From positions 16,633 to 80,632 of the forward strand of contig NZ_QNRV01000008.1 in the NCBI RefSeq assembly GCF_003315195.1: a DNA stretch of 64,000 nucleotides, given 5' to 3'. The notes beneath the pieces were generated by a model, which saw only the letters and a list, made by a program, of their open reading frames with translations, was not told the origin of the DNA and did not search any database. Made by a program: the position numbers and the translations under genes. How positions within the stretch are numbered: position 1 is the stretch's first letter; every line of letters begins with the position of its first letter. This DNA comes from Sutterella wadsworthensis. Lineage in GTDB: Bacteria; Pseudomonadota; Gammaproteobacteria; Burkholderiales; Burkholderiaceae_F. Below, piece after piece: positions 52,344 through 61,944 of the stretch.

Positions 52344-52426
52344 GCGGCGTCGGACCTCAAGGAAAAGTTTTTCTGCCCGCACTCTTGACCTTAAAGGACA
52401 GAAAAGCCCCCAAAGTCCGGCGCCGC
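52344..52426 (+). repeat. Nested hairpin between binding-protein and permease genes
   Basis: Arms GCGGCGTCGGAC (52344-52355) and GTCCGGCGCCGC (52415-52426) pair over 12 bases with one wobble, and TTTTCTG/CAGAAAA pair inside. It starts a few bases after the stop codon. Such elements after binding-protein genes stabilise the upstream message and reduce expression of the permease. Confidence 0.65.
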
Positions 52427-52538
52427 TTCCCTATCATTAGACACTTCCTGCAAGCTCCCCGCCCAAACCGCTGAAAACGGCCGTGTACTCTCCCAGAGGG
52501 CAATCACGGTTGTGAGCGGCCCCCAAACCGAGCACGTC

Positions 52539-53204
52539 ATGGACCAGCGCATTATTCAAATATTGTCGGACTCCTTCACTCAGCTTCTCATTCCCGGGAT
52601 CTGCGTGACGATTCCGCTCACCCTCATTTCTTTTGCCATTGGCCTCGTTGTCGCCGTGGCCATTGCACTCATTCGGACGGCGAAGACGCCCGTTCTCGAG
52701 CCGCTCGCCCGAATCTACGTCTGGATCTTCCGCGGCACGCCCGCGCTCGTACAGCTTTTTGTCATCTTCTTTGGCCTCCCGAGCATCGGCATTGTCATCG
52801 ACGCCTTTCCGTCGGCCGTGATCGCCTTTTCGCTCAATGTGGGCGCCTATGCTTCTGAGGCGCTCCGCGCTGCCATCAGCGCAGTGCCTAAGGGGCAGCT
52901 CGAGGCCGGGCTCTGCGTCGGCATGAGCTGGACGCAGACGATGTTCCGCATTGTGCTGCCGCAGGCCTTCCGCACAGCTTTCCCGCCGCTCTTCAACGAG
53001 TTCATTTCGCTCGTAAAGAACACTTCACTTGCCTCGTCGATTACGGTTTATGAAATGTTCATGAGCGCGCAGCGCATCGCCGCCCGCACGTATGAGCCTT
53101 TCTGGCTTTACCTGGAAGCGGCCGTTATCTACCTCGCCTTCACAACGATCTTGTCGCGCATTCAGGTTTGGGGCGAAAAGAAACTCCAGCACTACGACTA
53201 TTAA
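52539..53204 (+). CDS. Polar amino acid (cystine-type) ABC permease
   Basis: A 221-residue HisMQ-type permease with about five helices. [20 protein letters not shown] and [20 protein letters not shown] are the family N-terminal signature; the ATPase-contact EAA loop is [23 protein letters not shown] 52539 (MDQRIIQIL) is used; GTG at 52512 with GAGGG upstream would add nine residues and is possible. Confidence 0.92.
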   Translation: MDQRIIQILSDSFTQLLIPGICVTIPLTLISFAIGLVVAVAIALIRTAKTPVLEPLARIYVWIFRGTPALVQLFVIFFGLPSIGIVIDAFPSAVIAFSLNVGAYASEALRAAISAVPKGQLEAGLCVGMSWTQTMFRIVLPQAFRTAFPPLFNEFISLVKNTSLASSITVYEMFMSAQRIAARTYEPFWLYLEAAVIYLAFTTILSRIQVWGEKKLQHYDY

Positions 53205-53221
53205 TGAGGGGCTCCCCAAAG

Positions 53222-53983
53222 ATGCTTGAACTCAAGAATATTAAGAAGTCTTTCGGCGGCACCGAAGTGCTCAAAAATGTCGGCCTCAGTGTGGCCAAGG
53301 GCGATGTGGTCGCTATCCTCGGTCCTTCGGGGTCCGGGAAGACAACGCTCCTCAGAATTGCCAACTTTCTGGAAACCGCTGACGGCGGCGAAATGAATTT
53401 TGAGGGCGAGGTGCTCGACCTCCCGAAGGTGAGCCACCGGGATGCGGCCCGCATCCGCCGCAAGACGGGTTTTGTCTTTCAGAACTACAACCTCTTTCGC
53501 AACCTCACCGCACTCGAAAACGTCACCGAGGGGCTGCGCGTCGTACACAAGCTTTCCGCTGCCGAGGCCGAACGCATCGGGCGGGAATGTCTTGAAAAAG
53601 TCGGCATGGGCGACCGTGCGGATCATTACCCGAGTCAGCTCTCGGGCGGTCAGCAGCAGCGCGTCGGCATTGCCCGAGCCATCGCAGCCAATCCCGACGT
53701 CATTTTCTTTGATGAACCAACCTCCGCGCTCGACCCGGAACTGGTGGGCGAAGTGCTGGCCGTCATCAAGAAATTGGCCGAAGAAGGCCGCACGCTCGTC
53801 ATCGTCACCCATGAGCTCGATTTCGCCCGTCATGTCGCCACCAAGGTGACCTTCATGGACAAGGGCGTCGTCGTCGAAGAAGGCGCACCGGAAGTGTTCT
53901 TCACGAATCCGAAGGAGCCGAGAACGCGGCAGTTTTTGTCGCGCTATCTGGCTTCCATCGGCACGCCCGACTATGTGATTTAA
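53222..53983 (+). CDS. Polar amino acid (cystine-type) ABC ATPase
   Basis: A 253-residue ATPase. GAGGGG precedes ATG 53222. Walker [11 protein letters not shown]-loop [17 protein letters not shown], signature LSGGQQQRV, Walker [17 protein letters not shown], switch VTHELDFAR. The set matches GlnQ/TcyN-type proteins. It completes the importer begun at 51507. Confidence 0.94.
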   Translation: MLELKNIKKSFGGTEVLKNVGLSVAKGDVVAILGPSGSGKTTLLRIANFLETADGGEMNFEGEVLDLPKVSHRDAARIRRKTGFVFQNYNLFRNLTALENVTEGLRVVHKLSAAEAERIGRECLEKVGMGDRADHYPSQLSGGQQQRVGIARAIAANPDVIFFDEPTSALDPELVGEVLAVIKKLAEEGRTLVIVTHELDFARHVATKVTFMDKGVVVEEGAPEVFFTNPKEPRTRQFLSRYLASIGTPDYVI

Positions 53984-53995
53984 GGCTCTTGAAGG

Positions 53996-54042
53996 CGTCC
54001 GGCCGACCGCTTTGGGTCAAATTGGGGGCGGTCGGCCGGACG
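53996..54042. terminator. Long GC-rich stem ending the cysteine operon
   Basis: A perfect 15-bp stem CGTCCGGCCGACCGC/GCGGTCGGCCGGACG with a 17-base loop, 13 bases after the ATPase stop, between convergent genes. No T tract, so termination may need Rho or the stem may only protect the 3' end. Confidence 0.6.
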
Positions 54043-54081
54043 TATTCTCTGAGAAAACTAAAGAGCAGAGAGCGCCGCCCG

Positions 54082-54813
54082 TCAGGCGATGCGCCTCGCG
54101 AACATGAAGCTGCGCGAAGAACCAGCCCATTTCGGCGAAGGCCAGATCATTTCGCCGATCTTCTCCCAGGGCTTACGCTGATAGAAGCTGTAGTCGCAGT
54201 AGTTATCGGTGAAAAGCGCATATTCCTGAGCGCCGTGAGCACGCATGACGGCGTGCACTTCCGTGAGAAGGCGCTTGCTGAGTCCCATTCCTCGGGCTTT
54301 GGGCGACACCCACAGAAAATCGAGTTCGGCCGCAAATCGGCGGCCGTCAGCCTGTGCGCGCTGGGCCAGCCGGCGGTTGCAAATCGAAATTTCGTCCAAA
54401 AGCGCCATTGCCTCACCGCCGAGCTTATCCACGGCTTCCTGCGCCCAAACGACCGAGGACTTCCAGGAACTCCCGAGCTCGAGCTTTTTCATGCTGCGGG
54501 CATGGCCGACAGCAGCGCCGAAGAGTTCATCGCCCTTCCATGCCAAGCATCCAAACGAAGCTTTTTCAAACAAGGCGGCCGTCCACCAGCCGGACACGAC
54601 CGGATCGCCGTCATCCTCCATGCCCCATTGCTGGTAATAGGCATCCATGACAGCCTGAAAATCTGCGGCAGCAAGCGGTCTTACCACAATGCCGGCGTCG
54701 GCGAGCGCATCACCGTGACGAGCATCCGGTGCATTGGCTGAACGAATCTGCGGATCCGCTGGGGTTGAATGTGTAGTTTTCTCCAAATAAGTGGGTACTG
54801 AAACGAAAGTCAT
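54082..54813 (-). CDS. GNAT family N-acetyltransferase
   Basis: A 243-residue acetyltransferase. The acetyl-CoA segment is LWVSPKARGMGLSKRLLTEV (consensus R/Q-x-x-G-x-G/A near residue 175), with the core YALFTDNYCDYSFYQRKPWE near the C-terminus. A 40-residue N-terminal extension is unusual but the fold core is complete. AAGG lies just before the ATG. Substrate unknown; convergent with the cysteine operon, with no evident functional link. Confidence 0.8.
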   Translation of the reverse strand: MTFVSVPTYLEKTTHSTPADPQIRSANAPDARHGDALADAGIVVRPLAAADFQAVMDAYYQQWGMEDDGDPVVSGWWTAALFEKASFGCLAWKGDELFGAAVGHARSMKKLELGSSWKSSVVWAQEAVDKLGGEAMALLDEISICNRRLAQRAQADGRRFAAELDFLWVSPKARGMGLSKRLLTEVHAVMRAHGAQEYALFTDNYCDYSFYQRKPWEKIGEMIWPSPKWAGSSRSFMFARRIA

Positions 54814-55093
54814 AAACCTTATAAAAGAGTTGGGGTGCGCGCATTCTATCCGAATACGCCCAGGACTTCATTGGTTTTTGCCGAATAATCAGGACGTACG
54901 CTTTCCCGCCTTGCTCAAAAATCCTGTCACCCGTCATTCGTTTTGGGGGCCGCTCAACCGCCTTCAGCGTCATGGCGAACTTCTAGGGCACCTCCTTCGG
55001 GCGGTAAGCAAAGGGCCGTGCCGCGGGGTTAAGCTTAGCCAAAAGGATTAAACGCCAAACTGCCTTTCACTTGTCCGCTCTCCGCCCCAGCTG

Positions 55094-57136
55094 ATGTCCT
55101 TTACCCTTCGTCCTTTCGCGTCTGCCGCTCTGCTTCTGAGCATGGCCGGATTCTGCGCCGGCACCCTTCTGGCTGCCGAGCAAACCGAGCCCTCCGAGGC
55201 AAGCGCCGTGCGGGCGCGGCCGCTGGTGCTCGGCGTGGTGGAAACGGCGGAGCCGAGCTTTGACGACAATACCGTCCGTCCCGTTCTCAAAGCCATGCAG
55301 TCGGCCGCGCCGGGCACACAGATTGACGTCGTTCGGCTCTCCTCGGCCACATTTGAAGTGGCTGTCGCTCAGCTCAAACCCGATCTGGTCATCTCGCCGG
55401 CAGCGGACTTTTTGCGGATCGTCGACAGCATCGGCGCACATCCGATCGGCACGCGCAAAACCAAATACGCCAAGCACCCGTCGAAATCTGCGGGCGGCGC
55501 AGTCATCGCTCTCGCCTCACGCACGGACATTCAAAAACTCACAGATCTGCGGGGCAAATATATCGCCGCGACGCTGCCTACCTCGGTCGACGGCATGCTT
55601 GCCGTACGCATGGAATTGGCTGAGCGGGGATTTGACAGCCGCCAATTCTTCCGCTCCGTCCGTTATCTGGGCTACAGCATGCCCAACGTGATTGAAAGCG
55701 TGCTTTCCGGTCACTTTGACGCAGGCGTGGTCCCCGTCTGCACGCTCGAGCGCATTGAAGCCGAGGACTTGATTGAACGGGGCGCGCTGCGGGTGATCAG
55801 CCCGAAATCTGACGACGATACCGTCTGCGCTCATACGTCCGAGCTTTATCCTGACTTGGTAGCAGCCACTTTTTCCTGGACGGATCCGGAACTCACGCGC
55901 CTCACAACCAGTGCGCTCCTTGCTTCCAAATCGGCGGACGCAGAATTCAACTGGTACGGCACAAGCGACTTTCACCGCATCCGCGCCCTCGAAGAAACGC
56001 TGCAGATCGGCCCCTGGGCTTATCTGCAGGAAATGACGCCCGAAGCGCTCTGGCGGCGGTGGCGATTTGCTCTCTTTGCCGTGCTGGCGGGGCTCGGCCT
56101 CCTGCTCCTCAACGAATGGCGTCTGCGGCGGCTCGTTGCCAAACGCACGGGAGAGCTGAAACGTTCCATGGAAGAACGCGATCGGCTCGCTCAGCGTGAG
56201 CGCGCTGTGAGAGACCGGCTTTCGAGTCTCGAGCGCATGGGCGCCATCAGTCAGCTCTGCGCCATGATTGCGCATGAGTTAAAGCAGCCCGTGGGGGCCG
56301 TCATCAATTATGTGGCGGTGGTCAAACTTAAACTCGGTCTGCAGACCGTCCCGGGGCTTCCCGGCGAAACCGCGCTCAATACTTCCGAGCGGCCGGTCGA
56401 TCCCCTGTTGCTCCGGGCGCTTGCGGGTGCCGAGGGCGAGGCGCACCGCATTGCCGCCATCGTCGACCGCGTGCGAAGTTATGCCCGGCGCCAACATGCG
56501 GATCCGGTGCCGGTTGATATCGTCCGCGAAGCCCAGAATGCTCTGAGATCGCTCAAAGCGGAACTGCGCCCCTTTGTCGTTATTCGTCCGCCTTTTTCGC
56601 TCACCGCTGACGATGCGTCAAAGCGCCGCCTCATCATGCGCGGCGACCCGCTTGAAATAGAGCTTCTGCTCCTTAACGTCATGAAAAATGCCGCGGAAGC
56701 CGTCCAAGGGCTGCCCGACGGCGCCGTGCTCGTTAAATTCCGCAGAGAGACCCTCCCAAGCCCGTGGGCGGAGAATCCGTCGCCGAGCCCTGACGCGCCG
56801 TCCGCTGAAGCCGTGATTGTTGAGGTCGAAGACAACGGTCCGAGGCTTTCCGACGAGGCCTTCGAGAGGCTTACGCGCGTTTCGCAGAGCGTGAAGGACG
56901 AAGGGCTGGGACTGGGGCTCGGGATTGTGCGCAGTTTGGTCGAAGAAAACGGCGGCCGCATTGCCATCACCCGACGCGAGGATCTGAGCGGCCGCGGACT
57001 GCGCGTTACGCTCTGCTTCGACTTGGATGCTGAAGGGTTAAAGGCCCAAAGCGCGCCTGAGACCGATCCCGCGGACAAATCGGCAGCCCAAGCGTTCCAA
57101 AGTTCTCACGAACCTGCGGCGAAAACAGCAAAATGA
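55094..57136 (+). CDS. Sensor histidine kinase with periplasmic PhnD-like sensor domain (TtrS-like)
   Basis: A 680-residue membrane kinase. A signal-anchor (FASAALLLSMAGFCAGTLLA) leads to a periplasmic binding-protein-like domain of about 280 residues (KPDLVISPAADFLRI; LSGHFDAGVVPVCTLE), one helix at about 323-341 (FALFAVLAGLGLLLLNEW), and the kinase: H-box AMIAHELKQPVGAVINYVAV (His near 393), N-box LNVMKNAAEAV, G1 VEDNGPRLS, G2 GLGLGLGIVRSLVEENGG. The architecture equals that of the tetrathionate sensor TtrS and of similar sensors of oxidised acceptors. It is followed by its response regulator, a flavoprotein reductase and a binding protein, all on one strand. Confidence 0.9.
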   Translation: MSFTLRPFASAALLLSMAGFCAGTLLAAEQTEPSEASAVRARPLVLGVVETAEPSFDDNTVRPVLKAMQSAAPGTQIDVVRLSSATFEVAVAQLKPDLVISPAADFLRIVDSIGAHPIGTRKTKYAKHPSKSAGGAVIALASRTDIQKLTDLRGKYIAATLPTSVDGMLAVRMELAERGFDSRQFFRSVRYLGYSMPNVIESVLSGHFDAGVVPVCTLERIEAEDLIERGALRVISPKSDDDTVCAHTSELYPDLVAATFSWTDPELTRLTTSALLASKSADAEFNWYGTSDFHRIRALEETLQIGPWAYLQEMTPEALWRRWRFALFAVLAGLGLLLLNEWRLRRLVAKRTGELKRSMEERDRLAQRERAVRDRLSSLERMGAISQLCAMIAHELKQPVGAVINYVAVVKLKLGLQTVPGLPGETALNTSERPVDPLLLRALAGAEGEAHRIAAIVDRVRSYARRQHADPVPVDIVREAQNALRSLKAELRPFVVIRPPFSLTADDASKRRLIMRGDPLEIELLLLNVMKNAAEAVQGLPDGAVLVKFRRETLPSPWAENPSPSPDAPSAEAVIVEVEDNGPRLSDEAFERLTRVSQSVKDEGLGLGLGIVRSLVEENGGRIAITRREDLSGRGLRVTLCFDLDAEGLKAQSAPETDPADKSAAQAFQSSHEPAAKTAK

Positions 57137-57176
57137 CAGACATCAGACCCCCGCACCATCAGGAGCATGATTGGAA

Positions 57177-57833
57177 ATGACCGCCAAACCCCTCATTCGC
57201 ATTGTTGACGACGACGAAGCGCTCACTGCCTCGAGCGCCATGCTGCTCGAAGCCATGGGCTGGGATGTTGCCGTGTGGCATTCGGGCGGCGCCTTTCTCG
57301 ATGAGGCCGATCTGATGCGGCCGGGATGCCTGGTGCTCGATGTGCGTATGCCGGGGCTCACCGGGCTCGATGTTCAGGCCGAACTCGAAAGACGAGGTTC
57401 AAACCTCCCCATTCTCTTTCTCTCCGCGCACGGCAGCATTCAGATGGCTGTGCATGTCATGCGCCACGGCGCAGTCGACTTTCTCGAAAAACCCGTTGAG
57501 CCGATGACGCTCGTGCAGCGCGTAGCGCAGTGCGTCACCGCATCGCTTTCAGCAAAGGCTGACGACGCAGCGGCCGACGAAGTTCGCCGGCGCTTTGATC
57601 GGCTTACCCCGCGAGAGCGCGAAGTAATCGACGGCGTACTGAAAAACGCCCCCAATAAAATCATTGCTCGGACGCTCGGCATTGAACTCTCCACCGTGAA
57701 GATGCACCGCGCAAACGCATTTGCAAAATTGGGCGTGCATTCGCCCGGGGAACTCCTCAAGATGGCCTACGAGGCCGGCATCGTTTCGTCCGCGGCGTCT
57801 GCAGCCGAAAGTTCCGATGCGCAGGCATTCTAA
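57177..57833 (+). CDS. FixJ/TtrR-like response regulator
   Basis: A 218-residue two-component regulator. Receiver domain: IRIVDDDEAL, phospho-acceptor in CLVLDVRMPG (Asp near 55), LPILFLSAHG and FLEKPVEP (Lys near 104). A LuxR-type HTH follows (LTPREREVIDGVLKN, IARTLGIELSTVKMHRANAF). AGGAG precedes ATG 57177, with TTG 57171 as alternative. It should be activated by the kinase encoded just upstream and control the flavoprotein and binding-protein genes. Confidence 0.92.
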   Translation: MTAKPLIRIVDDDEALTASSAMLLEAMGWDVAVWHSGGAFLDEADLMRPGCLVLDVRMPGLTGLDVQAELERRGSNLPILFLSAHGSIQMAVHVMRHGAVDFLEKPVEPMTLVQRVAQCVTASLSAKADDAAADEVRRRFDRLTPREREVIDGVLKNAPNKIIARTLGIELSTVKMHRANAFAKLGVHSPGELLKMAYEAGIVSSAASAAESSDAQAF

Positions 57834-57853
57834 ACGGTTTTTCGATCTTTCCC

Positions 57854-59341
57854 ATGCTTCGCCGTACGCTCCTCTCATCGCTCCTGCAAACCGCCCTCTT
57901 GGGTGCGGCGGGCGGCATTGGCTTCGCTCCGGGTAAAGCAGCCGCCCGAAACAATGCTCGGTCTGCGCCCGTCGAAGAGTGTGAGGCCGATCTGGTGATT
58001 GTCGGGAGCGGCGCCGCCGGCCTTTCAGCCGGTCTCGCCGCACTGGAAGCAGGCGTGCGCAAGGTTGTAATTTTGGAGAAAGCGGCCATTGCGGGCGGTC
58101 ATACGATGCTCGCTTCCGGCTCAGTGTCGGCCGTCTTCGGCGCTGATGTCGACAAACTGATTGACGCCATGCTGACTGCCGGGGCCGGCGAAAACAATCC
58201 GGCGCTCGTTGAAACGCTGGCGCGCCAATCCGGCGCAGCATTTGAATGGCTAGCCGAACACGGCGTCAATTGGATGAAAACGCCCTATCGCGCCGTGGGC
58301 TCGCCCGGCGCCTGGAGCTATTCCACGGGTTCTGCACAGGCGGGTTACGACTATGTACAGTGCCTCAACCGCGCCTACCATCGCTTGGGCGGGCGCATTC
58401 TTTACCGTACGAGCGCATCGTCGCTCCTCTTTGCGGCGGCGGAATCTTTGGACGGACATGCGCGCTCAGCCGTTGCGGGCATTTTTGCCGAACGCCCAGC
58501 GGGCCCCATGCTCCTCATCCGTACGCCGGCAGTCATCATTGCCGCCGGCGGCTTCACGGCTAACCGGGCCATGATTGCCGCATTCCGCCCGGACATTGAT
58601 CCGCAGACGCCGACCACCGCGAACCCCCGCGGCGAGCTACTCGACGGTTCCACGGGCGACGGCATTCTGATGGCGCAGGCCGCGGGCGCCAAGCTCGTTG
58701 ACATGTCTGCCGTCGAAGTGGTGCCCTTTACCGGTGGGCGCCTCACTGACTTCGTGGGCGGAGACGTCTGGCTCAATGCAGAGGGCCGCCGCTTCGTCTC
58801 CGAAGGTGAAACCTTTGATGTTATCCGCAGCGCTGTCGAGGCTCAGCCCGAAGGCCGGCTGTGGGTTGTTTCTGACGTCAAGAGCAATAAGGGCGCGACG
58901 CTCCCCGTCAAGCTGATGAGCGGAACGGTAGCGAGCGCTGAATCGCTGGAAGCCCTTGCCAAAGCGCTGCAGGTGCCCTTTACGACCCTCAGGGCTTCCA
59001 TTGACCGCTGGAACCAGTCCGTCAAGAGCGGCTGGGACCAAGACTTTAACCGCCCGATGCCCGCACAGGCGCAGACGATCGACACGCCGCCCTTTTATTA
59101 CGGCGAAGAACGCTTTTCCATTCATTACACCTCGGGCGGCATTGCCATCAGCCCCAAAGCACAGGTACTTGACCGCGATGATCACCCCATTCCCGGTCTC
59201 TATGCTGCCGGGGAAACAACGGGCGGGGTTCACGGCCGCACCCGTCTGGGCGGCTGCGCCCTGACGGATTGTTTCGTCTTCGGACGAATCGCCGGGAAGG
59301 AAGCGGCGCTGCGAAGCCACAAAAGCCTCCGTCCCCGCTGA
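57854..59341 (+). CDS. Exported FAD-dependent reductase of the fumarate reductase family, unknown acceptor
   Basis: A 495-residue flavoprotein. MLRRTLLSSLLQTALLGAAGG is a possible Tat signal (RR then hydrophobic). FAD loop ADLVIVGSGAAGLSAGLAAL; C-terminal IPGLYAAGETTGGVHGRTRLGG. The fumarate HPT segment is replaced by VEVVPFTGGR, and the GEKR-type stretch reads LNAEGRRFVSEGETFDVI, so a different unsaturated or oxidised acceptor is expected. There is no FMN or haem domain. It is part of the cluster controlled by the TtrSR-like pair, beginning 20 bases after the regulator's stop. Confidence 0.85.
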   Translation: MLRRTLLSSLLQTALLGAAGGIGFAPGKAAARNNARSAPVEECEADLVIVGSGAAGLSAGLAALEAGVRKVVILEKAAIAGGHTMLASGSVSAVFGADVDKLIDAMLTAGAGENNPALVETLARQSGAAFEWLAEHGVNWMKTPYRAVGSPGAWSYSTGSAQAGYDYVQCLNRAYHRLGGRILYRTSASSLLFAAAESLDGHARSAVAGIFAERPAGPMLLIRTPAVIIAAGGFTANRAMIAAFRPDIDPQTPTTANPRGELLDGSTGDGILMAQAAGAKLVDMSAVEVVPFTGGRLTDFVGGDVWLNAEGRRFVSEGETFDVIRSAVEAQPEGRLWVVSDVKSNKGATLPVKLMSGTVASAESLEALAKALQVPFTTLRASIDRWNQSVKSGWDQDFNRPMPAQAQTIDTPPFYYGEERFSIHYTSGGIAISPKAQVLDRDDHPIPGLYAAGETTGGVHGRTRLGGCALTDCFVFGRIAGKEAALRSHKSLRPR

Positions 59342-59419
59342 TATACAACCACCAAACACCAGCCGCTGCCCGCTCATCAACTGCCCGGACCATAGCGTCA
59401 GCCGTCCGTGATTATCGGT

Positions 59420-59444
59420 CGTCCCGCCTCTGCGGGACGCTTTG
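59420..59444 (+). terminator. Small GC stem before the orphan binding protein
   Basis: CGTCCCGC-CTCT-GCGGGACG followed by CTTTG, between the flavoprotein and binding-protein genes. A partial terminator or processing stem. Confidence 0.5.
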
Positions 59445-59543
59445 ACAAGGGTCGCAATACCGCAAAAGGCCTGCAGCTCCAACTGCATTGAATCAGTATG
59501 CTTCCTTCTTAAAGCGCATCAATGCTCAAAAAAAGGAAATCAC

Positions 59544-60341
59544 ATGCACAAACGCCGTCTTATCCAGTTTGCACTTGCCGGTCTCGCCGGCTTGACGATC
59601 CATCCGCTCGCTGCCGCAGCTGCCGGTCAGGCGGCGGATGAAGATCTGCCGCTTCTGGTGGCCGGCATGGATGCGGCCTACCCGCCCTTCGGCTTCAAGG
59701 ATTCCAAAACAGGCGAATTCGTGGGCTTTGACGTGGACATCATCCGTGCCATCGGCCGCACGGCGGGCTTCAGCGTTAAAGTGGAGAACATTCCCTTTGA
59801 CGGTCTGATTCCGGCCCTCAAGACCCGAACGATTGACATTGCCATTAATGACATTGGGATTACTGCGGAACGCGCCAAGAGCGTTGACTTCTCGGACCGC
59901 TATTACATTGCCGGCATGGGCATTGTCGTCGCCAAAGGCTATCAGGGCATTCAAAGCGCAAAAGATCTCGAAGGCAAACGGCTTGCGGTAACGATTGGAT
60001 CGACCGGCGAAATTGCCGCCAAACGAATTCCGCATGCGCAGGTACGCGTCTTCAATACGCTGAGCGACTGCTTCCTGGAGCTCATCAACAACGGCGTCGA
60101 TGCTGTACTCAATGACATTCCGACCAACGACTACTATGCCGTCACTGCCGGCGCGGGCAAAGTCGACTCGCTCTCTATTTCACTCGCAGCCGAAGATCTC
60201 GGTATTGCCGTCAAAAAAGGCCGCAAGGACCTGCTCGAAAAGATCAATAAAGGACTCGCGAGCCTGAAGGCGTCCGGTGAATTCACTGCCATCTACAAGA
60301 AGTGGTTTGGGCGTGAACCATCACCCGAGCTCCTCCGTTAA
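59544..60341 (+). CDS. Orphan periplasmic binding protein (polar amino acid type)
   Basis: A 265-residue SBP_bac_3 protein. AAAAGGAA precedes ATG 59544; signal peptide with RR and cleavage near AAAAAG. VAGMDAAYPPFGFKDSKTGEFVG, DIIRAIGRTAGFSVKVENIP, DGLIPALKTRTIDIAINDIG and SLKASGEFTAIYKKWFG are family motifs. There is no permease or ATPase gene nearby, so it may use another system's permease, or may present a ligand to the TtrS-like sensor in the same cluster. Confidence 0.87.
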   Translation: MHKRRLIQFALAGLAGLTIHPLAAAAAGQAADEDLPLLVAGMDAAYPPFGFKDSKTGEFVGFDVDIIRAIGRTAGFSVKVENIPFDGLIPALKTRTIDIAINDIGITAERAKSVDFSDRYYIAGMGIVVAKGYQGIQSAKDLEGKRLAVTIGSTGEIAAKRIPHAQVRVFNTLSDCFLELINNGVDAVLNDIPTNDYYAVTAGAGKVDSLSISLAAEDLGIAVKKGRKDLLEKINKGLASLKASGEFTAIYKKWFGREPSPELLR

Positions 60342-60415
60342 GTTTGCCGCATTGCATGGAATAGAAGCGCCTTCTCTCTGAATGCATTGACTCTTAGTCA
60401 ATACTCAATCTAATA

Positions 60416-60456
60416 ACGGCGTCACTCAGTTTTTATGCTGAGAGGCGCCGTATTTT
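60416..60456 (+). terminator. Terminator of the orphan binding protein gene
   Basis: ACGGCG...CGCCGT with inner CTCAG/CTGAG form an interrupted stem (60416-60451), followed by ATTTTCATTT. Confidence 0.65.
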
Positions 60457-60823
60457 CATTTGATAGGATTTGAGAGGCACTCAATCCTGACGAAAAGCTT
60501 GGCGCTTTGAGATTAAGTCTTCAGAATGACATCCTGAAACCGCGATGGACTTTGGTTATGACATCAAAACAAAGAGATAACCGTAAGTCCATGCCGCTCA
60601 TATTGCGCATAACGAATGCCGCAGCATTCGTTCAAACCCATTGCCAATAGCCGCTGACCTCCAAAAGGAAAGAAAGGTCAGCTTTCCGGCACGAAAGAGG
60701 ACCGTCTGTCGAGGAGATGCGTCACGATACAAGGCGGCATATTGATGTCTTCAAGGGAGGCGCTTTTCCTAATTAAAATGGAATAACTCTCTAAAGAGGA
60801 GTGCCAAAGAAGGAAAACACAGC
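60457..60823. other. Intergenic stretch with two strong stems
   Basis: No gene. Stem 1: ATGGACTT-T-GGTTAT (60545-60559) with ATAACC-GT-AAGTCCAT (60577-60592). Stem 2: AACGAATGC-CGCA-GCATTCGTT (60611-60632). The two together could be a small structured RNA or paired protein sites. Orientation is unknown. Confidence 0.4.
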
Positions 60824-61270
60824 ATGGAACTCGTAAAGATCAAGGATGACCGCAAAACGCTCTATATGGATCTGCTCCTCATTGCGGATGAAGATGTTCG
60901 CATGATTGAGAAATATCTCTCTCGCGGCGAGATGTTTGCCTTGTGTGATGGCGACCTGAAGGCGCTTTGCGTTGTGACGGAAGAAGGCCCCGGCGTGTAT
61001 GAAATTAAAAATTTCGTGACGGTCCCAAAGTATCAGCGCCAAGGATATGGTCAGCGTCTCATTTTACTCATCGCGGATCACTACAAACACTTAGGCAAAG
61101 AGCTCTATGTGGGCACTGGAGACAGCCCTGCGACACTCCTCTTCTACGAAAAATGCGGGTTTCAAAAATCGCATACCGTCAAGAATTTCTTTAGAGACCA
61201 TTATGACCACCCTATTTATGAAGACGGCAAACAGTTGGCGGATATGATCTATTTAAAAAGGTCTTTATAA
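60824..61270 (+). CDS. GNAT family N-acetyltransferase
   Basis: A 148-residue compact acetyltransferase. The acetyl-CoA motif is VTVPKYQRQGYGQRLILLIA; LYVGTGDSPATLLFYEKCGF is the core strand-helix of the fold. Similar small proteins are annotated as streptothricin-type or toxin-like GNATs, but no antitoxin gene is seen beside it. Monocistronic; AAAGGAG-like bases lie upstream. Confidence 0.85.
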   Translation: MELVKIKDDRKTLYMDLLLIADEDVRMIEKYLSRGEMFALCDGDLKALCVVTEEGPGVYEIKNFVTVPKYQRQGYGQRLILLIADHYKHLGKELYVGTGDSPATLLFYEKCGFQKSHTVKNFFRDHYDHPIYEDGKQLADMIYLKRSL

Positions 61271-61944
61271 AACCCCTCTATTGAATAGAGATGCCGGTGT
61301 TTTGATTGAAGTTCAGAGCACCCAACAGACATCCCTAATCCAAATGCCGCATTGACGAACAATACCCATTGCCCATCTCATTAGCATCATTTTATTTCTG
61401 TAACCTAACTGCTTGAGCTAACAGCATATTCTCACCCTCTAAGCCGCTCAGCGATGAGGACTTAAGACCTTGGGAGTCTATTGCCGTTTTCCATTTCAAT
61501 AACTCATCCCATTCAAAGAATGCATAAGCTATTCATTCAACTTCATCATTCGATGAGAGCGTCATAGCAAATGCTCGGCACCATTGCCCAGCAACATGCT
61601 ATTTGAATGATTTATTGGAACAGCGTTTGCAAAGCACTCTCTTCTTTCATCGACGAGTCTCTTCATCGGCATTGACAACAATAGTTTTTGTGATGACAGC
61701 TGTGAATACCGAGCATCTATTCACTCACCCTTAGTACTTCTTTGGATGGGTTTTTACTACCTAATCCCACTACCTCCCGCGGGATGTATTCATTGGGTGA
61801 GGGTCTTACTAGGATGACTTCAATAAGGAATGTTTAAGGGGAGCTCCAAGCGGCTTTCGCCGCAGGGCTTATCTCATAAGCATTCCCGACAACCGAAACG
61901 GATGGAATCCGCGGTTTAAAAACCCCTATAAAGAGAGACTCATC
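61271..61944. other. Gene-free stretch before the cytochrome-flavoprotein operon
   Basis: About 670 bases without a protein-like frame on either strand. It is more AT-rich than the flanking genes. No strong hairpin was seen. The 3' end must hold the promoter and leader of the cytochrome gene (AAAGAGAG ribosome site). Confidence 0.5.
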
